Shown: piece by piece, positions 1-6,945 of the stretch
How the letters are laid out: each line of letters begins with the position of its first letter
Numbering within the stretch: position 1 is the stretch's first letter
NCBI GenBank assembly: GCA_012271025.1
Contig: JAAXHF010000723.1
Location: forward strand, 1-16,450
Direction of reading: 5' to 3'
Length of the DNA: 16,450 nucleotides
DNA from: Deltaproteobacteria bacterium
Lineage (GTDB): Bacteria > Desulfobacterota_B > Binatia > Bin18
Program-made: the position numbers and the translations under genes
The notes under the pieces: generated by a model
Seen by the model: the letters and a program-made list of their open reading frames with translations, nothing else
Databases searched by the model: none
What the model was told of the DNA's origin: nothing

Positions 1-377
1 GTATACTCCTGGACCAGGCCGAAGCCCTCGGGCGCGCCGACCCGCTCGACCGTCTCAAAACGCGGCGCGCTGTCATAGCTCATCACCCCCAGTTTGCGCT
101 GGGCGGGCACCACGCTGAGGCCGGACAGCTTTTCGACCACATTCCACAGGAAACGCTGGCGGCGGATTTCGCCATCGCTCAGAATATCGAGCCCGGCGTC
201 CTCCTGGTCACACACCGCAACCCTGACCGCGTCGAGAATGGCCTCTTCCAGATCCGCCGGTCCGGCCGTCCCGGCCCGCAGCGCCCGACGCATGGCGGTC
301 AGCCAGCCCGGTGAGGCGTACGATCCCACCCCCATGGTGGGCAACAAATCGAGTTCGGTTCCGTTGAGAAGCGGCAT
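1..377 (-). CDS. MetE-like cobalamin-independent methyltransferase family protein, 5' part only
   Basis: The first 125 residues of a protein that runs off the left edge of the window. The start is ATG at 377-375, with an AGGAGG ribosome site at 390-385, seven bases upstream. The N-terminus carries LLPTMGVGSYASPGWL, then an acidic helix, then GLDILSDGEIRRQ. This matches the opening strand and the (T/S)DGE(x)R segment of the catalytic barrel shared by MetE C-terminal-type proteins (5-methyltetrahydropteroyltriglutamate-homocysteine methyltransferase family, UROD/MetE-like fold). The zinc-binding His/Cys residues that would confirm methyl transfer lie beyond the window. Many short single-domain relatives handle substrates other than methionine precursors, so the reaction is uncertain. 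It is divergent from the aminotransferase at 551. Confidence 0.75.
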   Translation of the reverse strand, partial: MPLLNGTELDLLPTMGVGSYASPGWLTAMRRALRAGTAGPADLEEAILDAVRVAVCDQEDAGLDILSDGEIRRQRFLWNVVEKLSGLSVVPAQRKLGVMSYDSAPRFETVERVGAPEGFGLVQEY

Positions 378-451
378 CGTTCGACCTCCTTTGCGGCTCT
401 CTGTTGTCAGCTGCTCTTGTAGCAAAAAAGCGGGTTGGTGTCTGTAAAGAC

Positions 452-476
452 GAGCGCTGCGCTCTGCCGTTCGGCA
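452..476. repeat. two adjacent small inverted repeats in the divergent intergenic region
   Basis: GAGCG-CTG-CGCTC (452-464) is followed directly by TGCCG-TT-CGGCA (465-476). Both are perfect 5-bp stems. They lie in the 173-bp gap between the MetE-like gene and the aminotransferase, about 75 bases before the aminotransferase start. They could form leader hairpins or an operator. Nothing in the sequence decides, and I see no convincing -35/-10 pair in this gap. Confidence 0.3.
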
Positions 477-550
477 AGGCGGCGGCTTTTCCCCCCCAGC
501 CGTCCGTGCTAGGCTACCGAGTCTTACATTGAGCGACGAGGGGAGCATAC

Positions 551-1738
551 ATGGCAAGCGTTGGTGACCTGTCCATTCCGCAACGGGTCCTGCTCGGTCC
601 GGGTCCGAGCAACGTCCATCCGCGCGTTCTGCAAGCAATGTCCACCCCCTTGGTCGGTCACCTCGATCCCACGTTCGTCGAACTGATGGATCGGACCCAA
701 GAGCTGCTGCGGTTCGTGTTTCAGACCCGGAACAAAATGACCCTGCCCATCTCCGGCACCGGCAGCGCGGGCATGGAAACCTGTCTGGCCAACCTGATTG
801 AACCCGGAGACGAGGTCGTCATTGGGGTCAACGGCGTCTTTGGTACACGCATGGTCGAGGTGGCCAAGCGCTGCGGCGCCAGCCCGGTCGAGATGCGTGC
901 CGAGTGGGGCCGCGTCTTCACCCCCGAGCAGGTCCAGGAGGCGCTGGACCGATGCCGGCGACCCAAGTGTGTCGCCCTGGTCCACGCCGAAACCTCAACC
1001 GGCGCCTGGCAGCCGCTCGAAGACATGGCCGCCCCCATTCACCAGGCCGGCGCCCTGTTTGTGGTGGACGCCGTCACCTCGCTGGGCGGCTGTCCGCTTG
1101 AGATCGACAACTGGGGCATTGACGCCTGCTATAGCGGCACCCAGAAGTGCCTGAGCTGTCCGCCGGGGCTGTCCCCGATTACCTTCGGTCAGGCTGCGCT
1201 GGATGTCATTGGCCGGCGCCGCTCGCGGGTCCAGAGCTGGTATCTGGACGTCAGCCTGCTGGGCAATTACTGGGACGAAGGCCAGGCCAAGCGGGTCTAT
1301 CACCATACCGCCCCGATCTCGATGACCTATGCCCTGTGTGAAGCCCTGAGCCTGGTCAAAGAAGAAGGGCTGGCCGCCCGCCACGCCCGCCACAAGCGTA
1401 ACCACGAGGCTCTGGCAGCCGGACTCAAAGCCCTGGGCATCGAACTCGTCGCCCAGGAGGGCCACCGTTTGTGGATGCTCAACAGCGTCAGCGTCCCCGA
1501 CGGAATTGACGAGGCGGCGGTACGCGGCGCCCTGCTGAACGACTACAATATAGAGATCGGCGCCGGGCTGGGCGAGTTTGCAGGCAAAGTGTGGCGGATT
1601 GGCCTGATGGGAGAGTCCAGTTCGCAGGCAAACGTCCTGCTGCTGTTGGAATCGCTGGAGGCGGTGTTAGCCCAACACGGCCATCCGTGCCGGCCCGGCA
1701 CGGCGGTCCAGGCGGCACGCGCAGGTTACGTCACGTAG
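551..1738 (+). CDS. class V PLP aminotransferase (serine-glyoxylate / alanine-glyoxylate type)
   Basis: A 395-residue fold-type I PLP enzyme of the AGXT/SgaA group. It would transfer the amino group of serine or alanine to glyoxylate in the cytoplasm. The family N-terminus LLGPGPSNVHPRVL is at about 14-27, and the phosphate-cup segment SGTGSAGME follows at about 69-77. The pyridine-N-binding Asp173 lies in VVDAVTSLGG, and Lys199 in SGTQKCLS is the expected Schiff-base lysine. Length is normal for the family. The start is ATG at 551 behind GAGGGGAG at 538-545. It begins a plus-strand run that continues with mltA after 18 bases, though the two have no obvious functional link. Choosing serine, alanine or phosphonate-type donors needs a tree; the GPSNVHPRV form favours glyoxylate aminotransferases. 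Confidence 0.88.
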   Translation: MASVGDLSIPQRVLLGPGPSNVHPRVLQAMSTPLVGHLDPTFVELMDRTQELLRFVFQTRNKMTLPISGTGSAGMETCLANLIEPGDEVVIGVNGVFGTRMVEVAKRCGASPVEMRAEWGRVFTPEQVQEALDRCRRPKCVALVHAETSTGAWQPLEDMAAPIHQAGALFVVDAVTSLGGCPLEIDNWGIDACYSGTQKCLSCPPGLSPITFGQAALDVIGRRRSRVQSWYLDVSLLGNYWDEGQAKRVYHHTAPISMTYALCEALSLVKEEGLAARHARHKRNHEALAAGLKALGIELVAQEGHRLWMLNSVSVPDGIDEAAVRGALLNDYNIEIGAGLGEFAGKVWRIGLMGESSSQANVLLLLESLEAVLAQHGHPCRPGTAVQAARAGYVT

Positions 1739-1756
1739 GAAGGTCAAAGGTGGAAC

Positions 1757-2947
1757 ATGAGGATGCGGATGTGGAGCGGGTTGGGTGGGTCTTACTTTTG
1801 CCATTTGCCTTTTGCCATTTGCCTTTTGACTTGTCTTGTCTTCTTGACTTATCTTGTCTTCCTCCCCCCTCCCCTCCACGCCGCTTCGCCCACGCTCGTC
1901 CGCCTCACTCCCCACACCGCGCCAGCCCTGTACGACGACCTCAGCCGGACCTCTCTCAAGTATGCGGTCAGACGCAGCCTGACCGCCCTGCGTCCCAGAC
2001 CCGACACCGAATCCGTGGTCTTCGGCTCCCAGCAGCTGAGTCTGGCCCGTGTTCGTGACAGCCTGCACCACTTCTACACCCTGCTGGAAACCGAGGAGGA
2101 TCTGGCCGGCGCGGTGCAGCGCGACTTTCACCTCTACCGCGCCACCGCGCCGGCCCTGTTTACCGGCTATCACGAGCCGCTGCTCAGGGGCAGTCGGGTC
2201 CGCACCCGGCGCTATCGCTATCCCATCTACCGTCTGCCCGACGATCTGGTCGAACTCGCCCCCGCCTCGGATACGGACGAGCGGCGGATCGGTCGCCGGG
2301 TCAGAGGCCGGTTCGTACCCTATTTCACCCGGGCCGAGATCGATGGGCAGGCTGCACTGGCCAAGCGGGGCTATGAGATTGCCTGGCTGGACGATCCGGT
2401 CGCCGTGTTCTTTCTGCATATCCAGGGCTCCGGACAGATTGCGCTGACGGACGGCTCGCGCCTGCGGGTCGGCTATGCCGGAACGAACGGACACCCCTAT
2501 ACCAGTATCGGCAAATGGCTGAAGCAACGGGGCAAGCTTCAGCCCGGACGGACCTCTTCGCCGGCGATCCAGCACTACCTGCATAGCCATCCCGACGAAC
2601 AGCGGACGATCTTTTTTCAGAATCGGCGCTACGTGTTTTTTCGGCCCAGCCGGGGTGAGCCGCGCGGCAGCCTTGGCAGCCCGCTGACCGCCGGGCGTTC
2701 GATTGCCATCGACCCCAAGGTCTATCCGCTCGGCGCGCTCGGCTTTATCCGCACCAGGCGCCCCCGTGTCGGTCGGCACCAGACAGTTGCCTGGCAACCC
2801 TTTTCCCGTTTCGTGCTGCTCCAGGATACCGGCGCCGCGATCAGCGGACCGGGGCGGGTCGATATCTTCTGGGGCAGTGGCGCTCAGGTCGAAGCCGGCT
2901 ACATGGCCGAGCAGGGCGAACTCTACCTGCTGCTGAAAAAACGCTGA
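1757..2947 (+). CDS. mltA: MltA-type membrane-bound lytic murein transglycosylase
   Basis: A 396-residue protein with an MltA domain and C-terminal 3D domain. The family cleaves the MurNAc-GlcNAc bond of peptidoglycan, forming 1,6-anhydro-MurNAc, in the periplasm. Seen: YHEPLL and RYRYPIYRLP at about 137-158, a central FFLHIQGSGQ and GYAGTNGHPY block, RSIAIDPKVYPLG around Asp319, and LLQDTGAAI with Asp357, which lines up with the catalytic aspartate of E. coli MltA (Asp308). The N-terminus is a hydrophobic leader ending LHA-ASP, so signal peptidase I cleavage is likely; there is no lipobox, unlike the E. coli lipoprotein. The leader is encoded by heptamer repeats and an 18-bp duplication. In-frame ATGs at 1757, 1763 and 1769 compete; AAAGGTGG at 1746-1753 fits 1763 best. 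No in-frame start follows the repeats before the mature protein. Confidence 0.9.
   Translation: MRMRMWSGLGGSYFCHLPFAICLLTCLVFLTYLVFLPPPLHAASPTLVRLTPHTAPALYDDLSRTSLKYAVRRSLTALRPRPDTESVVFGSQQLSLARVRDSLHHFYTLLETEEDLAGAVQRDFHLYRATAPALFTGYHEPLLRGSRVRTRRYRYPIYRLPDDLVELAPASDTDERRIGRRVRGRFVPYFTRAEIDGQAALAKRGYEIAWLDDPVAVFFLHIQGSGQIALTDGSRLRVGYAGTNGHPYTSIGKWLKQRGKLQPGRTSSPAIQHYLHSHPDEQRTIFFQNRRYVFFRPSRGEPRGSLGSPLTAGRSIAIDPKVYPLGALGFIRTRRPRVGRHQTVAWQPFSRFVLLQDTGAAISGPGRVDIFWGSGAQVEAGYMAEQGELYLLLKKR
1796..1861 (+). repeat. heptamer array 1 plus 18-bp tandem duplication, inside the mltA leader
   Basis: Five 7-bp units run from 1796 to 1830: TTTTGCC, ATTTGCC, TTTTGCC, ATTTGCC, TTTTGAC. They merge into two 18-bp copies at 1826-1843 and 1844-1861 that differ at one base. 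The copies read in frame as LTCLVF and LTYLVF. Together the repeats encode most of the hydrophobic core of the predicted MltA signal peptide. The same heptamer family recurs at 6199-6233 and 6946-7029. Confidence 0.92.
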
Positions 2948-2968
2948 GCGGCAAGGGGGAGCAGGACG

Positions 2969-3376
2969 ATGTCAACGCCAGCCATTCCCACCACGGGGCT
3001 GCGCCATGTGGCCCTCAACGTTGCCGATGTGGCGACCTCGGTCGCCTTCTACACCGGGCTGTTCGGTATGCGGGTCGTCTGGCAGCCCGACGCTCAGAAC
3101 GCCTACCTGTCGTCCGGCTGCGACAATCTGGCCCTGCACCGGGCCGCGTCCGATCCGTCCGCCGCCGGCCAGCGGCTCGACCATTTTGGTTTTGTGGTGG
3201 CCCTTCCGAGCGATGTGGACCGGGCGGCCGAGGTGCTGAACGCCCGGCAGATCCCCATCCTTGCCGCACCGCGCACCCACCGGGACGGCAGCCGGTCCCT
3301 GTATTGCGCCGACCCGGACGGCAACCGGATCCAGATTTTATATGAGCCAAGCCTCAGTCCCCAACGGCTCGGGTAA
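2969..3376 (+). CDS. VOC superfamily (glyoxalase/dioxygenase-fold) protein
   Basis: A 135-residue single-domain VOC protein: two beta-alpha-beta-beta-beta modules forming a metal site. The usual ligand triad is visible: His13 in LRHVALNV, His72 in LDHFGFVV and Glu126 in IQILYEP. The family DPDGNRIQI segment precedes the last ligand. The family covers glyoxalase I, extradiol dioxygenases, epimerases and antibiotic-binding proteins, and nothing here picks one; no substrate is assigned. The start is ATG at 2969 with AGGGGGAG about seven bases upstream, 21 bases after the mltA stop. Its 3' end overlaps the proposed pcs start by 35 bases, which suggests one transcript and possible translational coupling. 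Confidence 0.85.
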   Translation: MSTPAIPTTGLRHVALNVADVATSVAFYTGLFGMRVVWQPDAQNAYLSSGCDNLALHRAASDPSAAGQRLDHFGFVVALPSDVDRAAEVLNARQIPILAAPRTHRDGSRSLYCADPDGNRIQILYEPSLSPQRLG

Positions 3377-4118
3377 GGAGCCTGGGTTCTCGGCCCTCCA
3401 ATACGCCGCCGTATGGGCGGTCCACGCTTATACGGCCTTGGGCTTTGTGGCCGGCTTTCTGGCCCTGCGGGCGACCGTCAACGGGCAGGCGCGGAGTGCC
3501 TTCGGGTGGCTGGCGGTCGCGGTGCTGGTCGATGCGACAGACGGCACCCTGGCCCGGGCCGCACGGGTGAAACAGCTCGCGCCGTGGTTCGACGGGAGCA
3601 AACTTGACGACCTGGTTGATTATGTCACCTTCGTCTTCGTGCCGGCCGTGTTTGTGTACCACTTCCAACTCATGCCGGCCTCAACGAGTCTGCTGTTTGC
3701 CGGCCTCATGCTCATGGCCAGCGGCTACGGCTTCTGTCAGGCCGAGGCCAAAACGGCCGATTTCTTCTTTACCGGGTTTCCGTCGTACTGGAATATCGTG
3801 GTCTTCTACCTGTACGCCGCTCACACGCCGGCCTGGCTGAATGCCGGCGTGGTGGGCCTGTGCGTTGTCCTTGTCTTTGTCCCCATCCGGTATGTGTACC
3901 CCTCCCGCACCGTGCCGCTGCGCCGCCTGAGCAACGGACTCGGGGTGGTGTGGACCGCCCTGGTCGTCGTCCTGATCTGGCAGCTGCCAACGCCACACCC
4001 CTGGCTTCTGGGAGGGTCGCTGTTCTACCCGGTTTACTATGTGGCCGTGTCCGTCTACCTGCATCTCACCCTGCCGCCAGGGCCTACGGCCGGCCAGACC
4101 GCGAGTTCTCCACGATGA
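3342..4118 (+). CDS. pcs: phosphatidylcholine synthase (CDP-diacylglycerol + choline)
   Basis: A 258-residue polytopic inner-membrane protein of the CDP-alcohol phosphatidyltransferase family. The reaction condenses CDP-diacylglycerol with choline to give phosphatidylcholine and CMP in one step. The signature DxxDGxxAR...GxxxDxxxD is complete: Asp64, Asp67, Gly68, Ala71, Arg72, Gly85, Asp89, Asp93. The surrounding VKQLAPWFDGSKLDDLVDY and the FPSYWNIVVFYLY region later are typical of Pcs rather than of PgsA or PssA. About eight hydrophobic spans follow. I chose ATG 3342 because the reading frame upstream of it is an arginine/proline-rich shadow of the VOC gene; no strong ribosome site is present, consistent with coupling to that gene. 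The stop lies 35 bases inside the opposing rhomboid gene. Confidence 0.87.
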   Translation: MSQASVPNGSGKEPGFSALQYAAVWAVHAYTALGFVAGFLALRATVNGQARSAFGWLAVAVLVDATDGTLARAARVKQLAPWFDGSKLDDLVDYVTFVFVPAVFVYHFQLMPASTSLLFAGLMLMASGYGFCQAEAKTADFFFTGFPSYWNIVVFYLYAAHTPAWLNAGVVGLCVVLVFVPIRYVYPSRTVPLRRLSNGLGVVWTALVVVLIWQLPTPHPWLLGGSLFYPVYYVAVSVYLHLTLPPGPTAGQTASSPR

Positions 4119-4827
4119 GAGGCGAGTCCGACCGCCACATCCGTTTCCTGCGCGTCCGCCGCCGCCGGATAGCCACAGACAGCGGACCAAAGATGACCCC
4201 GGCCACAAATCCGCCCAGATGCGCCCGCCACGTCATCAGCTGTTCGCTGCGGGCGGCGAGATACCACTCAGACACGAACAGCAAGACCAGCCAGACCAGC
4301 AGATAGCCAACGGCCGGCACCCGAACAACCCGAAAGAAAAAAGGCAGCGGAATACAGGTCAGAATCCGAGCAGTCGGGTACAGGACACAGTGGGCGCCGG
4401 CCACGGCGGCGATGGCGCCACTGGCGCCGATCATCGGGACGGTCGAAAAGGGCGCAACATAGGTCTGGACCAGCATGGCCGCTACCCCGCCGAAGCAGAA
4501 AAAGAGCACGTAGCAGCCAGCGCTCAGACGATCCTCAACATGCCGGCCGAAGACGTACAGAAAAAACAGGTTGCCGATCAAATGGGTCCAGCCACCGTGC
4601 AAGATAATGCTGCTCAGGAGGGGCAACAGACGCGGCAGCCGGCCCTGCCCGACAGCCTCAGAGAACTGGGCCGGCACCCAGCCATAGTGGGCAAAAAACG
4701 CAGCCAGGTCACGGCCGGTGTACTGCTGGTATAATTCAAAGCCGAACAGACCGATGCAGGCTGCCATCACGACGAAGGTGACCCACGGCGTGCGCTGCAA
4801 AGGAATCGTTGACCCAATCGGAATCAT
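4084..4827 (-). CDS. rhomboid-family intramembrane serine protease
   Basis: A 247-residue membrane protein with about six or seven hydrophobic helices, starting on ATG at 4827. Rhomboids cut transmembrane substrates within the bilayer. The catalytic dyad is readable: Ser136 in GASGAI and His203 in RAHLGGFVAG. HGGWTHLIGNLFFL around Asn86 matches the family's oxyanion-stabilising loop and helix. After the last helix comes a strongly basic tail (RRRRTRRKR) of about 27 residues, whose codons overlap the end of pcs on the other strand. Substrates cannot be predicted. The start has no clear ribosome site. It is divergent from the zinc-ribbon gene at 4921, with 93 bases between them. Confidence 0.9.
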   Translation of the reverse strand: MIPIGSTIPLQRTPWVTFVVMAACIGLFGFELYQQYTGRDLAAFFAHYGWVPAQFSEAVGQGRLPRLLPLLSSIILHGGWTHLIGNLFFLYVFGRHVEDRLSAGCYVLFFCFGGVAAMLVQTYVAPFSTVPMIGASGAIAAVAGAHCVLYPTARILTCIPLPFFFRVVRVPAVGYLLVWLVLLFVSEWYLAARSEQLMTWRAHLGGFVAGVIFGPLSVAIRRRRTRRKRMWRSDSPLIVENSRSGRP

Positions 4828-4858
4828 ATGGGAACCGACACCGGGCGAGGGTTTTTCG

Positions 4859-4887
4859 TTGGCGGAACGTGACGGATTTCTTATAGC
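4859..4887 (+). promoter_or_regulatory. candidate sigma70-type promoter for the zinc-ribbon operon
   Basis: TTGGCG (4859-4864) and TATAGC (4882-4887) are separated by exactly 17 bases, each matching the consensus at four of six positions. Initiation near 4894 would give a leader of about 27 bases before the ATG at 4921. It lies in the divergent gap with the rhomboid gene. Predicted by eye only. Confidence 0.42.
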
Positions 4888-4920
4888 ACCGGCGTGTCAG
4901 GTATGATAGGGGAAAAGCCT

Positions 4921-5259
4921 ATGCCGATTTACGATTACCACTGTCAGGCGTGTCAGAAAACCCAGAGTCTGCTCTTCCTCAGCCTGGCCGAGGCCGAGGC
5001 CGGAGAACGGACATGCCGGTGGTGTGGCGAGCCCCGGCTCAGGCGCATCCCGTCCCGTTTTGCCTACCATCAGAGCGAGGCCAGTCGCCTCCAGGACTTT
5101 GATACCGGTGCCGCGCGCGACGAATCCTTTTACCGCGACTCTCGCAACGTCGGCCTGTGGGCCAAGAAGCGGGCCAGGGAGATGGGGGTCGATCTCGGGT
5201 CGCAGTTCGAGGAAAGCGTCGAAAAGGCTCGGAGCGGGAAGATCGGCGATGATCTCTAA
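4921..5259 (+). CDS. FmdB-family zinc ribbon protein
   Basis: A 112-residue protein with an N-terminal CxxC...CxxC zinc ribbon: Cys8 and Cys11 in YHCQACQ, Cys32 and Cys35 in CRWCG. The opening MPIYDYHC is diagnostic of the FmdB/CxxC_CxxC_SSSS family of putative regulatory proteins. No molecular role is established for most members. The C-terminal half is charged and helical, with no recognisable domain. The start is ATG 4921, with AGGGGA at 4908-4913, rather than the in-frame codon at 4894, because the family motif begins exactly there. It leads a short plus-strand run with the membrane protein 15 bases downstream. Confidence 0.88.
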   Translation: MPIYDYHCQACQKTQSLLFLSLAEAEAGERTCRWCGEPRLRRIPSRFAYHQSEASRLQDFDTGAARDESFYRDSRNVGLWAKKRAREMGVDLGSQFEESVEKARSGKIGDDL

Positions 5260-5274
5260 ATTGAGTGCGGTGCT

Positions 5275-5562
5275 ATGATCCGTCGGGCGCGGACTCTTCT
5301 GTGGCGGGCGTGTCGTGTGGTCGGCGGGGGTGCGCTCGTCGTGGCCGGCATTGTGCTCAGTCTACCGGGCATTCCGGGCCCCGGTATTGTCGTACTCATC
5401 CTCGGGCTGGGGCTGCTGAGTTCGGAATTTCACTGGGCAGACCGGCTGTACACCCGGATCAAGCAGACGGGCCGAGACCTTGTCCGGCGCGCCCGATCAA
5501 ACCGCAAGGACACGCCCGGACGCCAAGGACCGCTCAGGAACACCCGTTCGCAACAACGCTAA
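5275..5562 (+). CDS. PGPGW-type small transmembrane protein
   Basis: A 95-residue protein with two hydrophobic spans (about 16-32 and 36-50) separated by the tight turn LPGIPGPG. It continues LILGLGLLSSEFHWA, the hallmark of PGPGW-family membrane proteins; here the usual Trp after PGPG is Ile. The basic N-terminus (MIRRARTLLWR) and basic tail suggest both ends are cytoplasmic. Function is unknown. It has a weak ribosome site 15 bases after the zinc-ribbon stop and ends 10 bases before the glutathione transferase start, where its stop abuts that gene's AAGGAGG. Confidence 0.72.
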   Translation: MIRRARTLLWRACRVVGGGALVVAGIVLSLPGIPGPGIVVLILGLGLLSSEFHWADRLYTRIKQTGRDLVRRARSNRKDTPGRQGPLRNTRSQQR

Positions 5563-5572
5563 GGAGGCGTCG

Positions 5573-6190
5573 ATGCCCAACACCATCAAGCTGTACGATT
5601 TTCCCATGTCTCCACGGGTCCGCAAGGTCCGCATCGTGCTGGCCGAAAAGGGCCTGGCATACGAAAAGGTGAACATTGATATCACCAAAGGTGAGCAAAA
5701 AACGCCCGACTATCTGGCCATCAATCCCTACGGCAAGGTGCCGGCGCTCCAGGACAACGGGACCACGGTGTACGAATCGACGATTATCATGGAATACCTG
5801 AACGACACCTACCCGAACCCGCCCCTGCTGCCCGACGCGCCGGGCCGGCGCGCCCGGGCGCGGGTTCTCATGCACTACGCCGACAATCCGTACGAAGGCG
5901 CCATTGCCCGCCTGGCTGGAGAACTCATCTTCAAGCCGATGCAGGGCGGCAGCCCGGATGAGGCGGTGGTCGGCCAAGCCACGACCGACCTCCGGGCCTG
6001 CTTTGACAAACTCGACCAGGAGTTGGGCGAACAGGACTATCTGTTGGCCTCGGGCTTCAGCCTGGCCGATATCCCGTATGTGTCGTGGTCGCTGCTGTTT
6101 CCCCTGCTCAAGGTTGCCGTCCCCCACCCCGGGGTCGAGGCGTGGCTCAAGCGGCTGCAAGAACGACCGAGTGTCCAGGCCGCGGGGTGA
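5573..6190 (+). CDS. glutathione S-transferase family protein
   Basis: A 205-residue two-domain GST. The thioredoxin-like N-domain (about 1-82) shows FPMSPRVRKVRIVL with a candidate catalytic Ser13, the cis-Pro loop in YGKVPAL, and YESTIIMEYL, the glutamyl-binding ES motif. The helical C-domain contains FSLADIPYV, the N-capping-box region conserved in GSTs. Overall it is like the small Ser-type zeta/theta/beta relatives; the substrate is unknown. The start is ATG 5573, fixed by AAGGAGG at 5561-5567; an in-frame codon at 5480 only adds a shadow of the upstream gene. It is likely cotranscribed with the two genes before it. A heptamer array follows its stop. Confidence 0.88.
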   Translation: MPNTIKLYDFPMSPRVRKVRIVLAEKGLAYEKVNIDITKGEQKTPDYLAINPYGKVPALQDNGTTVYESTIIMEYLNDTYPNPPLLPDAPGRRARARVLMHYADNPYEGAIARLAGELIFKPMQGGSPDEAVVGQATTDLRACFDKLDQELGEQDYLLASGFSLADIPYVSWSLLFPLLKVAVPHPGVEAWLKRLQERPSVQAAG

Positions 6191-6198
6191 GCAGACAA

Positions 6199-6233
6199 GT
6201 CAAAGGGCAAATGTCAAAGGGCAAATGTCAAAC
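6199..6233 (-). repeat. heptamer array 2 between the GST gene and ribE
   Basis: On the plus strand the units are GTCAAAG, GGCAAAT, GTCAAAG, GGCAAAT, GTCAAAC: a 14-bp repeat in 2.5 copies. Read on the minus strand they are GTTTGAC, ATTTGCC, CTTTGAC, the same family as arrays 1 and 3 but in the opposite orientation relative to the genes. The array fills over half of the 67-bp gap, leaving no room for an FMN riboswitch before ribE. GACAAGTC at 6194-6201 is the complement of an octamer found beside both other arrays. Confidence 0.92.
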
Positions 6234-6257
6234 TGAAAACATACACAGGGACGAGGG

Positions 6258-6932
6258 ATGTTCAGCGGCATCATTGAAACCAGCGGCACGATTACCCGGA
6301 TTGACGACATCGCCGAGGGCGTTCGGCTCAGCCTGTCGAGCGAGCTGCCCACGGCTGAGGTCGGTCTTGGGGAAAGTATTTGTGTGAACGGCACCTGCCT
6401 GACGGTGACGGCCATCGGAGACGCGGAGCTGAGCTTTGAGGTCTCGGCCGAGTCGCTGCGACGGACCAATCTGGGCGACCTCAGGCCGGGCTCAGCCGTC
6501 AATCTGGAGCGCTCGCTGCGGCTGGAGGACCGTTTATCCGGCCATCTGGTCTTTGGCCATGTGGACGGTCTGGGCTCGGTCGGCTCGATCCGGGCCGAGG
6601 GGGATTCGTTTTTGTACACGTTTGAGATTCCCCGCGAGCTGAGTCGGTATCTGGTCGAAAAGGGCTCGGTTGCCGTGGACGGCATCAGCCTGACGGTGTT
6701 CGACTGTCAGCCGACATCTTTCACCTGTGCGATCATTCCCCACACCCACCAGGTCACGACCCTCAAACACCGCAAGGCCGGCGACCGGGTCAACATCGAG
6801 ACCGACATGCAGGGCAAGTATATTGAAAATTTCGTCAAAGAGGCGGTCGAGGGCACCCTGTCGGGTCCGCTTCAGGAGCTGCGCGACGGGCTGGCCTCGC
6901 TCAGACAGCAGCTCCGAGAGCTGAAACCCTGA
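6258..6932 (+). CDS. ribE: riboflavin synthase, alpha chain
   Basis: A 224-residue cytoplasmic enzyme that dismutates two 6,7-dimethyl-8-ribityllumazines to riboflavin and the pyrimidinedione. It begins MFSGII and has the two tandem lumazine-binding barrels expected: domain 1 with SICVNGTCLTV (Cys47) and domain 2 with VAVDGISLTV, joined by LSGHLVFGHVDG (His101). Family length is about 195-220; the extra tail after about 200 is a predicted helix with heptad-like leucines, possibly extending the trimerisation helix. The start is ATG 6258 with AGGGACGAGGG just upstream. Other riboflavin genes are not in this window, so the gene stands apart from a rib operon. Heptamer arrays flank it on both sides. 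Confidence 0.95.
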   Translation: MFSGIIETSGTITRIDDIAEGVRLSLSSELPTAEVGLGESICVNGTCLTVTAIGDAELSFEVSAESLRRTNLGDLRPGSAVNLERSLRLEDRLSGHLVFGHVDGLGSVGSIRAEGDSFLYTFEIPRELSRYLVEKGSVAVDGISLTVFDCQPTSFTCAIIPHTHQVTTLKHRKAGDRVNIETDMQGKYIENFVKEAVEGTLSGPLQELRDGLASLRQQLRELKP

Positions 6933-6945
6933 CTTGTCGGACCAA

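Noticed and set aside
1757..1885. Lipoprotein signal in MltA
   Set aside because: The leader has cysteines (CHLPF, ICLLTC) but none in an L-(A/S/T)-(G/A)-C lipobox.
1667..2797. A 376-codon open frame on the minus strand across mltA
   Set aside because: It is an antisense shadow caused by high GC. The plus strand encodes a complete MltA with catalytic motifs, and the minus product resembles nothing.
6191..6257. FMN riboswitch before ribE
   Set aside because: The gap is 67 bases and more than half is heptamer repeat. There is no room for the conserved RFN fold.
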